From positions 23,533,696 to 23,597,695 of the forward strand of contig CM066312.1 in assembly GCA_033807775.1 (NCBI GenBank): DNA of 64,000 nucleotides, in the 5' to 3' direction. This stretch comes from Saussurea involucrata. Lineage: Eukaryota; Streptophyta; Magnoliopsida; Asterales; Asteraceae. Positions within the stretch are counted from its first letter, which is position 1. Each line of letters begins with the position of its first letter. The position numbers and the translations under genes are program-made. Of this stretch, positions 26,018 to 32,811 are shown one piece after another. Under the pieces are notes generated by a model that saw only the letters and a program-made list of their open reading frames with translations, was not told the origin of the DNA and ran no database searches.

Positions 26018-26068
<51 letters not shown>

Positions 26069-26181
26069 CGTCGAGCACTAAAACACGAACAAATAACTGA
26101 TATCGTAAAGAAAAATCACCCGAAACAATCATGATTAGTGTTGACCTCTTCCAGATCCCAGCTTGGTACACACCGACTCAT
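778..26181 (-). CDS. UNE10/PIF8-like bHLH transcription factor (partial, 5 coding exons; last exon beyond window)
   Basis: The five exons listed separately join in frame: 26181-26120, 25847-25199, 22735-22637, 22505-22440 and 1047-778, giving 382 codons. Every junction has GT-AG borders. The product starts MSRCVPSWDL. At residues 22-36 it carries an active-phytochrome-B-binding-type motif (ELKWENGQL), then a bHLH domain at about 258-315 with the DNA-contacting H265, E269 and R273. After helix 2 follow an MMSRMNM stretch and a Met/Gln-rich tail, both typical of UNE10/PIF8 and PIF7-type factors. These nuclear proteins bind G-box/E-box DNA and are controlled by phytochrome. The last exon donor (CAG|GTAACA at 778) implies at least one more exon below position 1. 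Intron 4 is about 21.4 kb because of nested transposons. Family assignment is strong; the exact orthologue is inference. Confidence 0.87.
1394..1548. repeat. MITE-like repeat, copy 2, with terminal inverted repeats
   Basis: The left end GGTGAGAAGCATGAGAAGT is mirrored by the right end, whose reverse complement is GGTGAGAAGTGTGAGAAGT. The interior matches copy 1 at 463-650. It has no coding capacity. Confidence 0.6.
1579..1627. repeat. (AT)n microsatellite
   Basis: An uninterrupted AT dinucleotide run lies in intron 4. The reading frames through it that give IYIYIY peptides are artefacts. Confidence 0.95.
1711..2131. repeat. 210-bp tandem duplication ending in (TC)n(TA)n tracts
   Basis: TGCATTATCTCATATGAATG occurs at 1711 and again at 1921. 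The two copies stay nearly identical through TTGCATTTTATGGAG and end in TC then TA repeats (1862-1920 and 2072-2117), with a GA tract to 2131. A partial inverted copy of the TTTGTAAGG-TGCAACAA core precedes them at about 1645-1680, so the unit may derive from a palindromic element. Confidence 0.8.
2448..3321. mobile_element. Long terminal-inverted-repeat element (MITE-like) with internal duplication
   Basis: The left end ATCTCGATATAGTTTTTTG runs through a block containing ATATATGTGTTATATTCAT. It is mirrored at 3236-3321, whose reverse complement starts ATCTCGACATAGTTTTTTT and contains the same block, so the arms are roughly 85 bp. The interior repeats an about 280-bp unit twice (CACCATGTGTCCACACC-type block, then multiple ATTATTCATCATGAATA motifs and GTGGACACCCGGGGA). 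No target-site duplication is evident. Confidence 0.6.
4015..5316 (-). pseudogene. PIF/Harbinger transposase (DDE_Tnp_4 / ALP1-like), one in-frame stop
   Basis: One frame runs from the ATG at 5316 to 4015, about 434 codons, broken by a single TAG at 4995-4993 (after GEYP). The N-terminal part has MFRRPFRMSRQLFERIV, typical of these nucleases. The catalytic triad motifs are visible: GSIDCTHW (first Asp), GSNNDINVL (second Asp) and DVERAFGVLKQRW (Glu). The product would cut and paste the element with a Myb-like partner, and no partner ORF is present here. It is otherwise full length, so the loss of function looks recent. Confidence 0.85.
5707..7299 (+). repeat. Gypsy-1 5' LTR (1593 bp)
   Basis: It begins TGTAATAACC and ends GGGTTGTTACA. 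It contains a GT microsatellite (about 5959-5977), GA/GAA tracts and an array of TTGCGAAAAGT/TTCGCAA-type motifs at about 6290-6520. Confidence 0.95.
6290..6520 (+). repeat. GCGAAAAGT/TTCGCAA motif array in the Gypsy-1 LTR
   Basis: About eight copies of TTGCGAAAAGT or TTGCGAGAAGT alternate with the reverse-complement-like TTCGCAA or TTTTCGTAA. The last three units are near-perfect 32-36 bp tandem repeats. The same array recurs in the other LTR at about 12755-12985. Confidence 0.85.
7302..7315 (+). other. Gypsy-1 primer-binding site
   Basis: TGGTATCAGAGCCC, two bases after the LTR, is complementary to initiator tRNA-Met. Confidence 0.93.
7561..9354 (+). pseudogene. Gypsy-1 gag and aspartic protease
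   Basis: The ATG at 7561 opens 597 codons: an RG-rich N-terminus, the retrotransposon gag domain (about residues 100-270, MFLSCKPPTYSGDRDP to a Trp-Glu-Glu-Phe core), two CCHC knuckles (about 340-385) and a retropepsin with DSGANRSFVS. The first knuckle reads YFKCGKTGHVVKDC, so its first Cys is lost relative to Gypsy-2 (CYKC). The frame ends at a one-base deletion near 9341, where Gypsy-2 has an extra C, before joining RT. Confidence 0.9.
9351..11549 (+). pseudogene. Gypsy-1 reverse transcriptase, RNase H and integrase
   Basis: After the frameshift, 732 codons cover RT (MRMCIDYRELN, VIVFIDDILIYS catalytic site), RNase H (VVYSDASKLGLG, DMELATVVFALKIW, TDHKSLQHL) and integrase. Integrase has an H-H-C-C finger ending CTTCKK and catalytic motifs DFITKLP, SDRDSRF and QSERTIQTLE. 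The frame stops at a TGA (11547-11549) where the related element at 41760-46340 has CGA, a CpG-type C-to-T change. Confidence 0.93.
11550..12131 (+). pseudogene. Gypsy-1 integrase C-terminus and chromodomain-like tail
   Basis: The same frame continues after the TGA. It includes GPFAITERIGEVAYRLDLP (integrase C-terminal barrel) and ends in a chromodomain-like segment (VKVQWKHHKGQVATWESESE) and MRAKYPHLFS. Such tails target chromoviruses to chromatin. It is not a separate gene. Confidence 0.88.
12157..12169 (+). other. Gypsy-1 polypurine tract
   Basis: AAGGGGGAGATGT lies directly before the 3' LTR. Confidence 0.85.
12170..13775 (+). repeat. Gypsy-1 3' LTR (1606 bp)
   Basis: It is nearly identical to 5707-7299. 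Its last base is G instead of A, and it has a small insertion near 13740 (GTTATTT). Confidence 0.95.
14171..15055 (-). other. Copia-1 3' untranslated region and polypurine tract
   Basis: The stretch between truncated pol and the 3' LTR has no convincing frame. Next to the LTR, minus-strand AAGTGGTAGAC is the likely plus-strand primer. Confidence 0.65.
15056..17552 (-). pseudogene. Copia-1 integrase, reverse transcriptase and partial RNase H (frameshifted)
   Basis: This continues the gag frame. It holds the GAG-pre-integrase region (WHHRLGHINKKRI), the integrase core (HTDVCGPF, SDRGGEYLS, NGVAERRNRT) and the start of reverse transcriptase (VWKLVDHTPGRKTVGCKWIF). The frame shifts near 16000-16020, after GYTQTQGIDY, and continues in another frame with VWQMDVKTAFLNGKL, YVDDILLIGN and the RNase H start (GYTDASFQTDQ). 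It stops after WKSSKQDTD at 15056, so the distal half of RNase H is missing. Confidence 0.88.
17553..18737 (-). pseudogene. Copia-1 gag and protease region
   Basis: The ATG at 18737 opens a 394-codon frame. It has a copia gag domain (LTGPNYLDWIRALRIAL near residue 30, a UBN2-type core to about 220), a zinc knuckle CFYYQGKGHWKRSC and a protease region. Key residues are damaged: the second knuckle Cys is Tyr, and the protease D-S/T-G motif reads DTI. The frame ends in a TAG at 17553-17555, yet the same frame continues into integrase, so this is a nonsense break in a single gag-pol polyprotein. Confidence 0.85.
18738..20386 (-). other. Copia-1 untranslated leader
   Basis: This 1.65 kb between the primer-binding site and gag has no open frame. 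Around 19740-20020 it contains duplicated segments (GCAAGTTAGGAAACTAG and ACACAATTATGGTATAACATG each twice). Confidence 0.7.
20387..20400 (-). other. Copia-1 primer-binding site
   Basis: The minus-strand sequence TGGTATCAGAGCCA is complementary to the 3' end of plant initiator tRNA-Met and lies one base from the 5' LTR. Confidence 0.92.
20402..21129 (-). repeat. Copia-1 5' LTR (728 bp)
   Basis: It matches 5411-5706 joined to 13781-14170. It differs mainly by a small tandem gain of a CCCTATAATTAATCTAATT unit (three copies near 20895-20955, one in the other LTR) and scattered substitutions. Confidence 0.93.
21641..22096 (-). mobile_element. Complete TRIM (terminal-repeat retrotransposon in miniature), 456 bp
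   Basis: Two 182-bp LTRs, 21641-21822 and 21915-22096, differ at one base. They start TGATACGTT and end CGTATCA, and are flanked by CATCC at 21636-21640 and 22097-22101. The 92-bp interior holds a minus-strand primer-binding site (TGGTATCAGAGC, 21902-21913) and a polypurine tract (GAGGGGGGAGTAT, 21823-21835). There is no coding. It landed a few bases inside the right tip of hAT-1. I see no 5S rRNA-like segment, so I do not call it Cassandra. Confidence 0.93.
22371..22418. repeat. (AT)n and (AG)n microsatellites beside exon 4
   Basis: A TATATA run followed by about 14 AG units lies some 20 bp from the exon 4 donor, inside intron 4. Confidence 0.9.
22440..22505 (-). CDS. bHLH gene exon 4 (end of basic region, helix 1, loop)
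   Basis: This 66-base exon, phase 0, encodes KRRDEINERMKTLQKLVPNS plus SK (residues 271-292). It completes the basic region (R273) and helix 1. The acceptor is TATATCAG|AAACGA and the donor AGCAAG|GTATGG. The small exons of 66-99 bases splitting the bHLH match the usual PIF gene structure. Its downstream intron is the 21.4 kb one. Confidence 0.9.
22637..22735 (-). CDS. bHLH gene exon 3 (basic region)
   Basis: This 99-base exon is phase 0 at both ends (acceptor AGCAG|GAGGTG, donor GAACGG|GTACAG). It encodes residues 238-270, ending KRRRTPAMHNQSER, the first part of the DNA-binding basic region. H265 and E269, the bases-contacting pair of E-box-binding bHLH proteins, are intact. The family usually has AAIHNQSER, so Pro262 and Met264 are departures. 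It is too short for a routine ORF scan and was recognised by motif and frame. Confidence 0.88.
23330..23935. other. Possible mitochondrial-DNA insertion (NUMT) in intron 3
   Basis: The composition changes from AT-rich intron to mixed, higher-GC sequence. Its texture resembles plant mitochondrial intergenic DNA, such as CTCCCCTCTTTGGGAGGGGG and paired CTCGGGGAGAAGCACG and CTCGGGGAGGAACACG blocks. No gene is recognised. The rest of the 2.46 kb intron (22736-25198) outside this block and the hAT at 24620 is AT-rich and unremarkable. Identification is by texture only. Confidence 0.35.
24235..24325 (+). other. Possible tRNA-derived SINE head
   Basis: TAGCAGCTGGACTGCTGG could serve as an A box and CAGGGTTCGAACTTGCG contains a good B box (GGTTCGAAC), separated as in a tRNA-like Pol III promoter. 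No clear tail or target duplication was found. Confidence 0.3.
24620..25149. mobile_element. hAT-type MITE (hAT-2), 530 bp
   Basis: The 8-bp duplication TGTCATTG lies at 24612-24619 and 25150-25157. Perfect 12-bp terminal inverted repeats start TAGGGGTGAGCA. The interior is dominated by CCCGAACCCGA-type repeats, like the subterminal DNA of hAT-1. It is non-coding and sits in the bHLH intron about 50 bp from the exon 2 donor. Confidence 0.9.
25199..25847 (-). CDS. bHLH gene exon 2 (phytochrome-binding motif, acidic/Ser-rich region)
   Basis: The acceptor is TTTGCAG|GTTAGAA and the donor ACTCAG|GTAATC. The exon encodes residues 21-237, starting with the ELKWENGQL motif. A variable Ser/Thr/Asp-rich region follows and ends in DDSDSHPRTQ, the position where related factors have a conserved acidic DDHDSVCHSR-type stretch. 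GC content is clearly higher than in the surrounding introns. A hAT insertion ends about 50 bp from the donor. Confidence 0.88.
26020..26062. repeat. (AT)n microsatellite in intron 1
   Basis: An AT run lies within the 272-bp first intron (25848-26119) of the bHLH gene; the rest of that intron is AT-rich and featureless. Confidence 0.9.
26120..26181 (-). CDS. bHLH gene exon 1 (start codon)
   Basis: The ATG is at 26181-26179 and gives MSRCVPSWDLEEVNTNHDCF plus two bases of codon 21. The donor is GG|GTGATT. The first in-frame stop would be the TGA overlapping this donor, so splicing here is required. The two leftover bases plus the first base of the next exon make a Gly codon and restore the LEYEVAELKWENGQL frame, which supports this donor over the nearer GAG|GTCAAC. 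The MS-CVPSWDL opening is typical of UNE10/PIF8-like proteins. Confidence 0.78.
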
Positions 26182-27250
26182 TTTTTGAAAAGTTCTTTCA
26201 TAAAAATTCTGATATTATGTATATGGATATAGATATAGATATAGATATTATATATATATATATATATCCACATAGAAGTGGTTATGCTTTTAAGAATTTG
26301 TAGGTCCTAGGCAATATATATATATATATATATGGTGCCTATAGAATGAAGGAAGAGCATGGAGTAAGGAAGATCTTGCGTTTTGTGGTGTAGTTTAAGT
26401 AGGAACAACCTTGGACCACTTGGACGAATTCTCTTTCAATCCAAAACATATTTATAATACCTTATCTTTACTTTAAGGTGACCATTGTTTTTCAAGAAGT
26501 GTTAAAAGCCTCATATTTGATATATTTCTGATTTTTAAGTGGTGATAACCGAAATCTGAATCAATAAGAACGTTTGTTTTTTGTAAACAAATAAACGTTT
26601 GAATATGTACAATTGTTTATTTTATCTCTCAAAAATTCAAATTAAATACGTCAATTGAATTGAGCATCGATGATGGAAGGAACGAACGAAAAAAAGAAAC
26701 AAAAGAAGAATGTTGACAAATTTGTGAGACTGTAGAATCTTAATCATATCTCACACACTGAAGACCCGATTTAAGCGATTCAAGATGTTCTGGAAAGCAA
26801 ACACACAGATTTTTTTGCAAATTCGGGGTGTAACTAAGCTAAAACAGACGTTGAATTTGAAAGAATGGTGTTGGACGGAAATAAGAGATAATTAAGTGAC
26901 TAGGTTATCACCTAATTTATCAAATGTCATTAAGGGTTAAGAAACTTTGAAAAAAAAAACAATCTAAATTACCTTATGTTTGATCGAATCTGCCAGATAA
27001 GAATTTTGTTTAAAAAAACAAACGCAAGCTAAAACGTTTTTATTATCTTATTTTGAGTCTGAATGTCAAATAAATTATTTGAAAGAAAAGAAGAAAGAAT
27101 TATTAATGCATCAGAGATAAGATAAGCATTGTCAATACAGAAAGAAATATGTTGAGACTTATAAGAATAAAATTGATTACAAGTATACTAAACCAAGACA
27201 GATTTTCTTACAATTTTATTTAATGGAAAGTTGGGTATTGTTTTGTAAAA
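26182..27250 (-). promoter_or_regulatory. 5' UTR and promoter region of the bHLH gene
   Basis: About 1.07 kb upstream of the start codon is AT-rich, with a GATATA-repeat microsatellite (26222-26268) and an AT run (26311-26333). I cannot place a start site or TATA box with confidence because of these repeats, and a 5' UTR intron cannot be excluded. No other gene is seen here. Confidence 0.4.
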
Positions 27251-27255
27251 CTAAG

Positions 27256-27562
27256 AGGATGTTTACAAAACGCTTATTCAGGTAAGTTTTTATCAAGTCA
27301 TATTAGCTTACCGGATGAATATGGCAAGGACTAAGAATCTTACCCAGTACGAGCGGAAGCTAGGACCGAGAGTCGAAAGTAAGGACTGAGAGTCTTGCCC
27401 GGTAAGTGAGTGTGACGGCTCTTACCATGGTTAGCGCTTACCGGCTAAATTGTTGCATACGATGCCATTTTGGTGGACTAAAATCTTACGAGGGGAAGTA
27501 AGTGATAGTGTTGAAATTTACCGATAAGCACTTATCCGGGTAAGTGATTAGGTAAACGGCCC
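27256..27562. mobile_element. MITE upstream of the bHLH gene (307 bp)
   Basis: The ends AGGATGTTTACAAAACGCTTA and, as reverse complement, GGGCCGTTTACCTAATCACTT are related inverted repeats. CTAAG occurs immediately outside both ends (27251-27255 and 27563-27567). The interior has repeated CTTACC/GGTAAG motifs. The superfamily is undecided. Confidence 0.6.
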
Positions 27563-27612
27563 CTAAGATAGTTTATTTTTTAAATAATCATTTGGACGTA
27601 TATAAGTTATAA

Positions 27613-27803
27613 GGAGAATCAAACAGAAAGAAGAGAGACAGAAATTAGAGAGTAGAAAGATTTTCTTATTATGTTTTTCACTACTAATATGAGAGGAACA
27701 GTAAGCTATTTATACACAGTAGTGAGATGCTGACATCATCATAACAACCTCTCAACTAACTTCTCAACAACCAACTAACACTTTTGTCTAAACTACACTA
27801 TCA
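27613..27803 (-). repeat. Copia-2 3' LTR
   Basis: This 191-bp copy matches 31373-31563. Its outer TG/CA terminus is mutated (GG). Confidence 0.9.
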
Positions 27804-30446
27804 CCCCCCTGCAAGTGAAACACGTGGAACGATGTGAAGCTTGGACTTGAGTGTAGAAAAATGAGATGAAGTTAGACCTTTAGTTAAGATGTTAGCAATT
27901 TGAATATCCGTTGGAACATATCGAATACGTAATTGATTTGCAATGATCATGTCTCGGATGAAATGAAGATCAATTTCCATATGCTTGGTTCGTTGATGAA
28001 AAACCGGATTCATAGCCAATTATGTTGCTCCAATATTATCACACCACATCGTAGGTACACAATCGAGCCGTAATTGTAACTCCGTCATCAAAGACCGAAG
28101 CCAACATAATTCGGTAGATGCAAGGGCCAATGCACGATATTCGGCTTCCGTACTCGATCGAGCCACAATATGTTGTTTCTTTGAGCTCCAACTAATCAAA
28201 TTGGGTCCAAGAAAAACACAATTCCCACTTGTTGATCTTCTATCATCCGGACATTCGGCCCAATCGGCATCAGAATAAGCATGCATCTCAAAAGAAGAGG
28301 ATTTTTGGATTAATAACCCATGTGAACTCGTACCTCGTAAATACCGTAAAATTCTTTTAACGACTTCCCAATGTCGATGTGTCGGTGTTTTTAAAAATAG
28401 AGAAACTTTGCTAACCGCATAAGCAATTTCTGGCCGAGTAATTGCAAGGTATTGCAAAGCACCCACGATACTACGATATAAAGTTGGATCTGAGAGAGGA
28501 ATTCCCAAAAACCGTGATAATTGTCTACCAGGTGAGACGGGAGACGAAATCGGCTTACAATCGCTTAACCTAGTTTTCTTCAACAAATCAAGAAGATATC
28601 TTTCTTGAGACAAATGAAGGCCTTTATTTGAAAACTCGGCTTGCACTGCCAAGAAATAATTGAGTTGACCCAAATCTTTTAATGCAAATTTAGCATTCAA
28701 TTGCTTAATCAAGTCGAAGACAAACACCGAAGAATTTCCTGTAATGATCACATCATCGACATACACCAAGACATAGGTCAGAATATCCGGATGTCGCTTG
28801 ATTTTGTACACCCATTTACATCCCACTATATTTGCATCGGAAGGAGGTGCAACTAATACCCAAGTTCTGTTAAAGTGGAGAGCGGTCATTTCTTCTCTCA
28901 TAGCATCCCACCATACAGGCCATTCTTATGCTTAGGAAAAATTCTGAGGTTCAGAATTTGGAACAAATTGAGTTTGAGCATTATAAACAACATGATCGGG
29001 AAATTGTTTAGGACGACGTGTATGATCACGAGTACGAGTGACCATAGGATGAGAAGGAAGACATCATGGAATATTTAGAGTCGGAGACGAAGGAGAAGAG
29101 TTCAAGATAGGAGATATGTGAGAATTATAATCTATTTCATGCATGGAATTTGATTGATTTGAAAAGAATGATAAACTAACCATGGATGGAGTAGTAGAAG
29201 ATTTGTCATGGATAGATGGAAAAACAGATTCATGAAATTGAACATGTCTTGATGAATATGTGGTGGATGAACAAGCATCATAACAAAGATATCCTCTGTG
29301 ATGAGGAGCATACACGAGAAAAATACAAGGCACGGATTTCGGAGAGAGTTTATCTTGACGAGTGGAACCAAGAAACGGATAACATAGACACCCAAAAGTG
29401 CGCAACGAACTATAATCCGGTGGTTGATTGAATAGAAGTTGAAACGGAGACATGTGAGATAGATTTTTAGACGGTAACCGATTGATTAAAAATGCCGAAG
29501 TAGCATACACATCATACCAAAAAGATTTTGGTAAAGAAGGAAGAATTAATAAAGCTCGAGCTATTTCGGACAAATGTCGATTTTTACGTTCGGCAACTCC
29601 ATTTTGTTGTGGAGTATATGGACATGAAATTCGGATAGAAATTCCGGACTCGTCAAGATATTTTCGTAAAGGTCGTTTTGTTAATTCAGGAGCTCCATCA
29701 CATTGAAATTGTTTGATTTTTGTTGAAAATAAATTTTCAACATGAGCTTTAAAGTGACAAAATGACTCATATGCTTGAGATCGAATGGATAATGGATATA
29801 GCCATGTAAAACGACTATAGTCATCTATAAAAGTGATGAAATAACGAAACCCGGTACGAGAAACAACGGGAGAGGGACCCCAAATATCTGAATGTATTAA
29901 ATGCAAAGGATATTCACTTCGAGAATTATGAACATGAAATGGTAATCTAGTACTTTTAGACATGCTACAAGCCCTACAATTTTTATTCACTTTATTTGAA
30001 TCAAACGAAACACGAAGTTTTTAAAGCACATAATCGGATGGATGACCGAGACGAGTATGCCACAAATCTGAAGGAATAGACATTGCGGCAGTGCGTGAAT
30101 AGAGACTCCCATGTCTATGCGGAATGTGATGGAGTAAAGTTCCCTTCGGAGTTTGAATAGAGAGACCAAAACATGAGAATTTGATAGTTAGAGGATTATC
30201 GGCCACTAATTGGCAAATAGATAGTAAATTTCGAGTCAGCTCAGGCACAATTAGAACAGATTTAAGCACAAGACGACAATTAGGAAGAAAAATAAATGCA
30301 TGACCAATATGTGAGATGCGAAGAGATTGTCCATTACCTACAACCACTCTTTCAGACCCGGTATAAGCAACAACACCTTGTATAAGATTTGGATTTGGTG
30401 TCATGTGTGTAGTAGCACCCGAATCAGGAATCCAAGAATCAATCAT
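27801..30446 (-). pseudogene. Copia-2 protease-integrase-reverse transcriptase-RNase H, multiple breaks
   Basis: One frame holds the protease (WIPDSGATTHMT), GAG-pre-integrase (LWHTRLGHPSDYVL), integrase (HSDIWGPSPV, QCDGAPEL, NGVAERKNRH), RT (CKWVYKIK, YVDDVIITGN) and RNase H (SDADWAECPDDRRSTSG, RSSTEAEYRALA). Stops occur at 30021, 29064, two near 28925 and 28020. RT jumps from CKWVYKIKRHPD to the YVDD motif, so about 100 residues of palm and fingers are deleted. The integrase DDE acidic residue before the GAPEL motif is retained, but the element cannot be functional. Confidence 0.88.
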
Positions 30447-31354
30447 AGCACACGTATCAGAAACATTTGCCGAAGTACCATATTGTTTGGCCCATTTATT
30501 AAAATGAGCAGGTCCAAAATCAGCTGAAAAGGCCTCAAATCTAGTCCCAGCATTAACAGGCCCATTTGAATTTCCATATTGTCCAGAATAATCAGGCCTA
30601 ATCGGTTGTTGCTGATGTATATTTGGCCCAAAAATTTGATATGAAGTAGGCCCAAACTGACCATATTGTTGCTGATTGTTGTTCGGCCCAAATTCAAGTT
30701 GACCGAATTGTTGCTAATTGTTGTTTGGCCCATATTGACAGACATGATTCAAATGTGTACCATATTCATAAGGCCCATATGTAAGACCTGATTCAGTACC
30801 CACAAAGTAACTTGTTTGTCCTTGAGAAAAATGTGGCGACTGACTTCCTGCATATCGATTCACAGCAGCTATTGGATTGAAATGACCTCCATTAAAATTT
30901 CTTTCAGATCGACTTCCTCTAAACCGATTTCCAGCAGCAAATCGTCCTCCATTTCGTCTATTTCGACTTCGATATGTATCATTCAGCCTTTCTCCTCCTT
31001 GATTGCCTTCTGAATATCTATAATAGCACTTATCTGCAAAGTGCCCTGTTTTCTACAAATCTGACAGGTAACACTTATTTGTGGTTCTTTGAGAGAGTCT
31101 CCTATCTTCAGAGCAGACATGGCAGAAATAGTAACAGTTTCTGATTGATGATTCATTCTTTGTTCATACAACAGTAACCTAGATCGAAGTTGTGCAAAAC
31201 TAGGTTGCATTTCTTTCCTGAGTACTTTCTGACATTTTTGGAAAAGAAAATCACAACAGAAAAGAAAATCAGAGACAAATTTGAGATCTGTAATTGAGTT
31301 TGCAGTAGAAGAAATCAGAACAGAGTTTTGAGATCTGGACATGAACGAGAGCAC
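30447..31354 (-). pseudogene. Copia-2 gag remnant
   Basis: Fragmentary frames (30983-31354 and 30443-30745) retain a gag-like FAQLRSRLLLYEQRMNHQSE stretch, a CQICRK half-knuckle and a Gln/Gly/Asn-rich linker. Most of the gag domain is missing, because only about 0.9 kb separates the 5' LTR from protease. Confidence 0.6.
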
Positions 31355-31357
31355 ACA

Positions 31358-31369
31358 GCTCTGATACCA
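31358..31369 (-). other. Copia-2 primer-binding site
   Basis: Minus-strand TGGTATCAGAGC is complementary to initiator tRNA-Met, three bases from the LTR. Confidence 0.88.
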
Positions 31370-31372
31370 TAA

Positions 31373-31563
31373 TGAGAATCAAACAGAAAGAAGAGAGAGA
31401 GAAATTAGAGAGTAGAAAGATTTTCTTATTATGTTTTTCACTACTAATATGAGAGGAACAGTAAGCTATTTATACACAGTAGTGAGATGCTGACATCATC
31501 ATAACAATCTCTCAACTGACTTCTCAACAACAAACTAACACTTTTGTCTAAACTATACTATCA
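31373..31563 (-). repeat. Copia-2 5' LTR
   Basis: It adjoins the primer-binding site at 31358-31369 (minus-strand TGGTATCAGAGC). Confidence 0.9.
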
Positions 31564-32795
31564 AGCTATTTAGAGTAGTTTATGTGATTTTTTTAAATAT
31601 TTTTTCAATTATAATCCTCATTAATGTTAGATATTAATTATAAATAAATATTAATTATTCGTAAATATTAATTTATAGTAATTAAAATAAATTAAAACCC
31701 ATAAACAAGCGCATGCAATAAATCTAACTTATTCATTTTAAAGTTTAATCCGTTTAGCATAAAACGACATAAAATAAAACTTAATAAAACTCAAGAGGCA
31801 TCCATTCAATTGAATGATGCTAAAAATTCTCACACCCAATGATAAAATCACACAAGACAAATTATCAATAAAATGTTATAAACTTTCTCAATAAATGCAA
31901 ACTCACGCAATAAGGTCATCCTATGCATTTCAAGGTTTCACCCTTGAACCACAAAGATGTGAAATAAGAATCAAATAAAACTTGGGAAGAAACGTAGGAG
32001 ATAAAGTAGTTTCATACATTTAGTCTAATTGAATCTCTCATTTAGAAACATAATGACCTAAAACAAAATTTCCAAGAGAATCTTGTATGCAAGTCTTGGG
32101 CGACTAAAACAATTTAGAAATTTTAAAACATGGCTACACTTTGATGTGTGCCAAAATATTCTCAAAAATTTGCATCGCGCCAAATATGATGACTTGACAA
32201 AGTGTGAGATAAAGTGTGCAATTAATTTTTAAAAGAATATCCTGCATGCACTTGGTCGAGACCCGAAGTCCTACAACCATGCTCACCAAGTTCACTAGTC
32301 ACACTACCGACCTCGGTACGCTTGATTATCTTAAGGCGATAATCCACATAAATTAGACTTACAATTTCTCAAAATAAATAATGATTAAAAAATCCTATGA
32401 TTTGAAATTAGCCAACGCCTCAAACCGCAATGGTCGGTTTAACACGATCACCATACTCAACAATCACCTAAAGTGGCAATTCTAATAACATAAATTCTTG
32501 CAACGATTTTCACCGAGAATTCATTCACTACCACAACGATCATCACAAAAGAGGTAATTTAGGCACACACACGTGACATGTAAGTTCACCATAACACTGT
32601 CCAGGTGCAATTATGAACGCACCATACATGAAGATCCTTGTTACCAACGTCATGATTCCCGATTCTAGTGACTCTATCTACCTCAAAATATCTTATCTTA
32701 AAGTGCCTAATTGTACAATCTCACTTTCATCCGCTTAGAAGAACGCTAGTATAAGTCTAGGCATCTTAAATTAATACCTAAATCTCTCAAATTTT
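31564..32795 (-). other. Non-coding interior of a gypsy-like relic
   Basis: Downstream (minus strand) of a primer-binding site, the sequence resembles a gypsy leader (TTTGAGAGATTTAGGTATTAA, then GCCTAGACTTA, as in the leaders of Gypsy-1 and Gypsy-2). No open frame survives over 1.2 kb. Confidence 0.5.
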
Positions 32796-32808
32796 TGCTA
32801 TGATACCA
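32796..32808 (-). other. Primer-binding site of the gypsy relic
   Basis: Minus-strand TGGTATCATAGCA is a one-base variant of the initiator tRNA-Met site, next to an LTR ending GGTGTTACA. Confidence 0.75.
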
Positions 32809-32811
32809 ACT

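Larger units (their letters stand above)
27613..31563 (-). mobile_element. Ty1/copia retrotransposon (Copia-2), decayed
   Basis: The 191-bp LTRs (27613-27803 and 31373-31563) differ at about six bases. A polypurine tract (GCAGGGGGG, next to 27803) and a primer-binding site are present, with copia protein remnants between. The left LTR starts GGAG where the right has TGAG. I find no matching target duplication, so the insertion site has been altered or is a recombinant. Confidence 0.88.

Noticed and set aside
27608..31568. Target-site duplication for Copia-2
   Set aside because: Flanks TATAA and AGCTA do not match, so none is reported.
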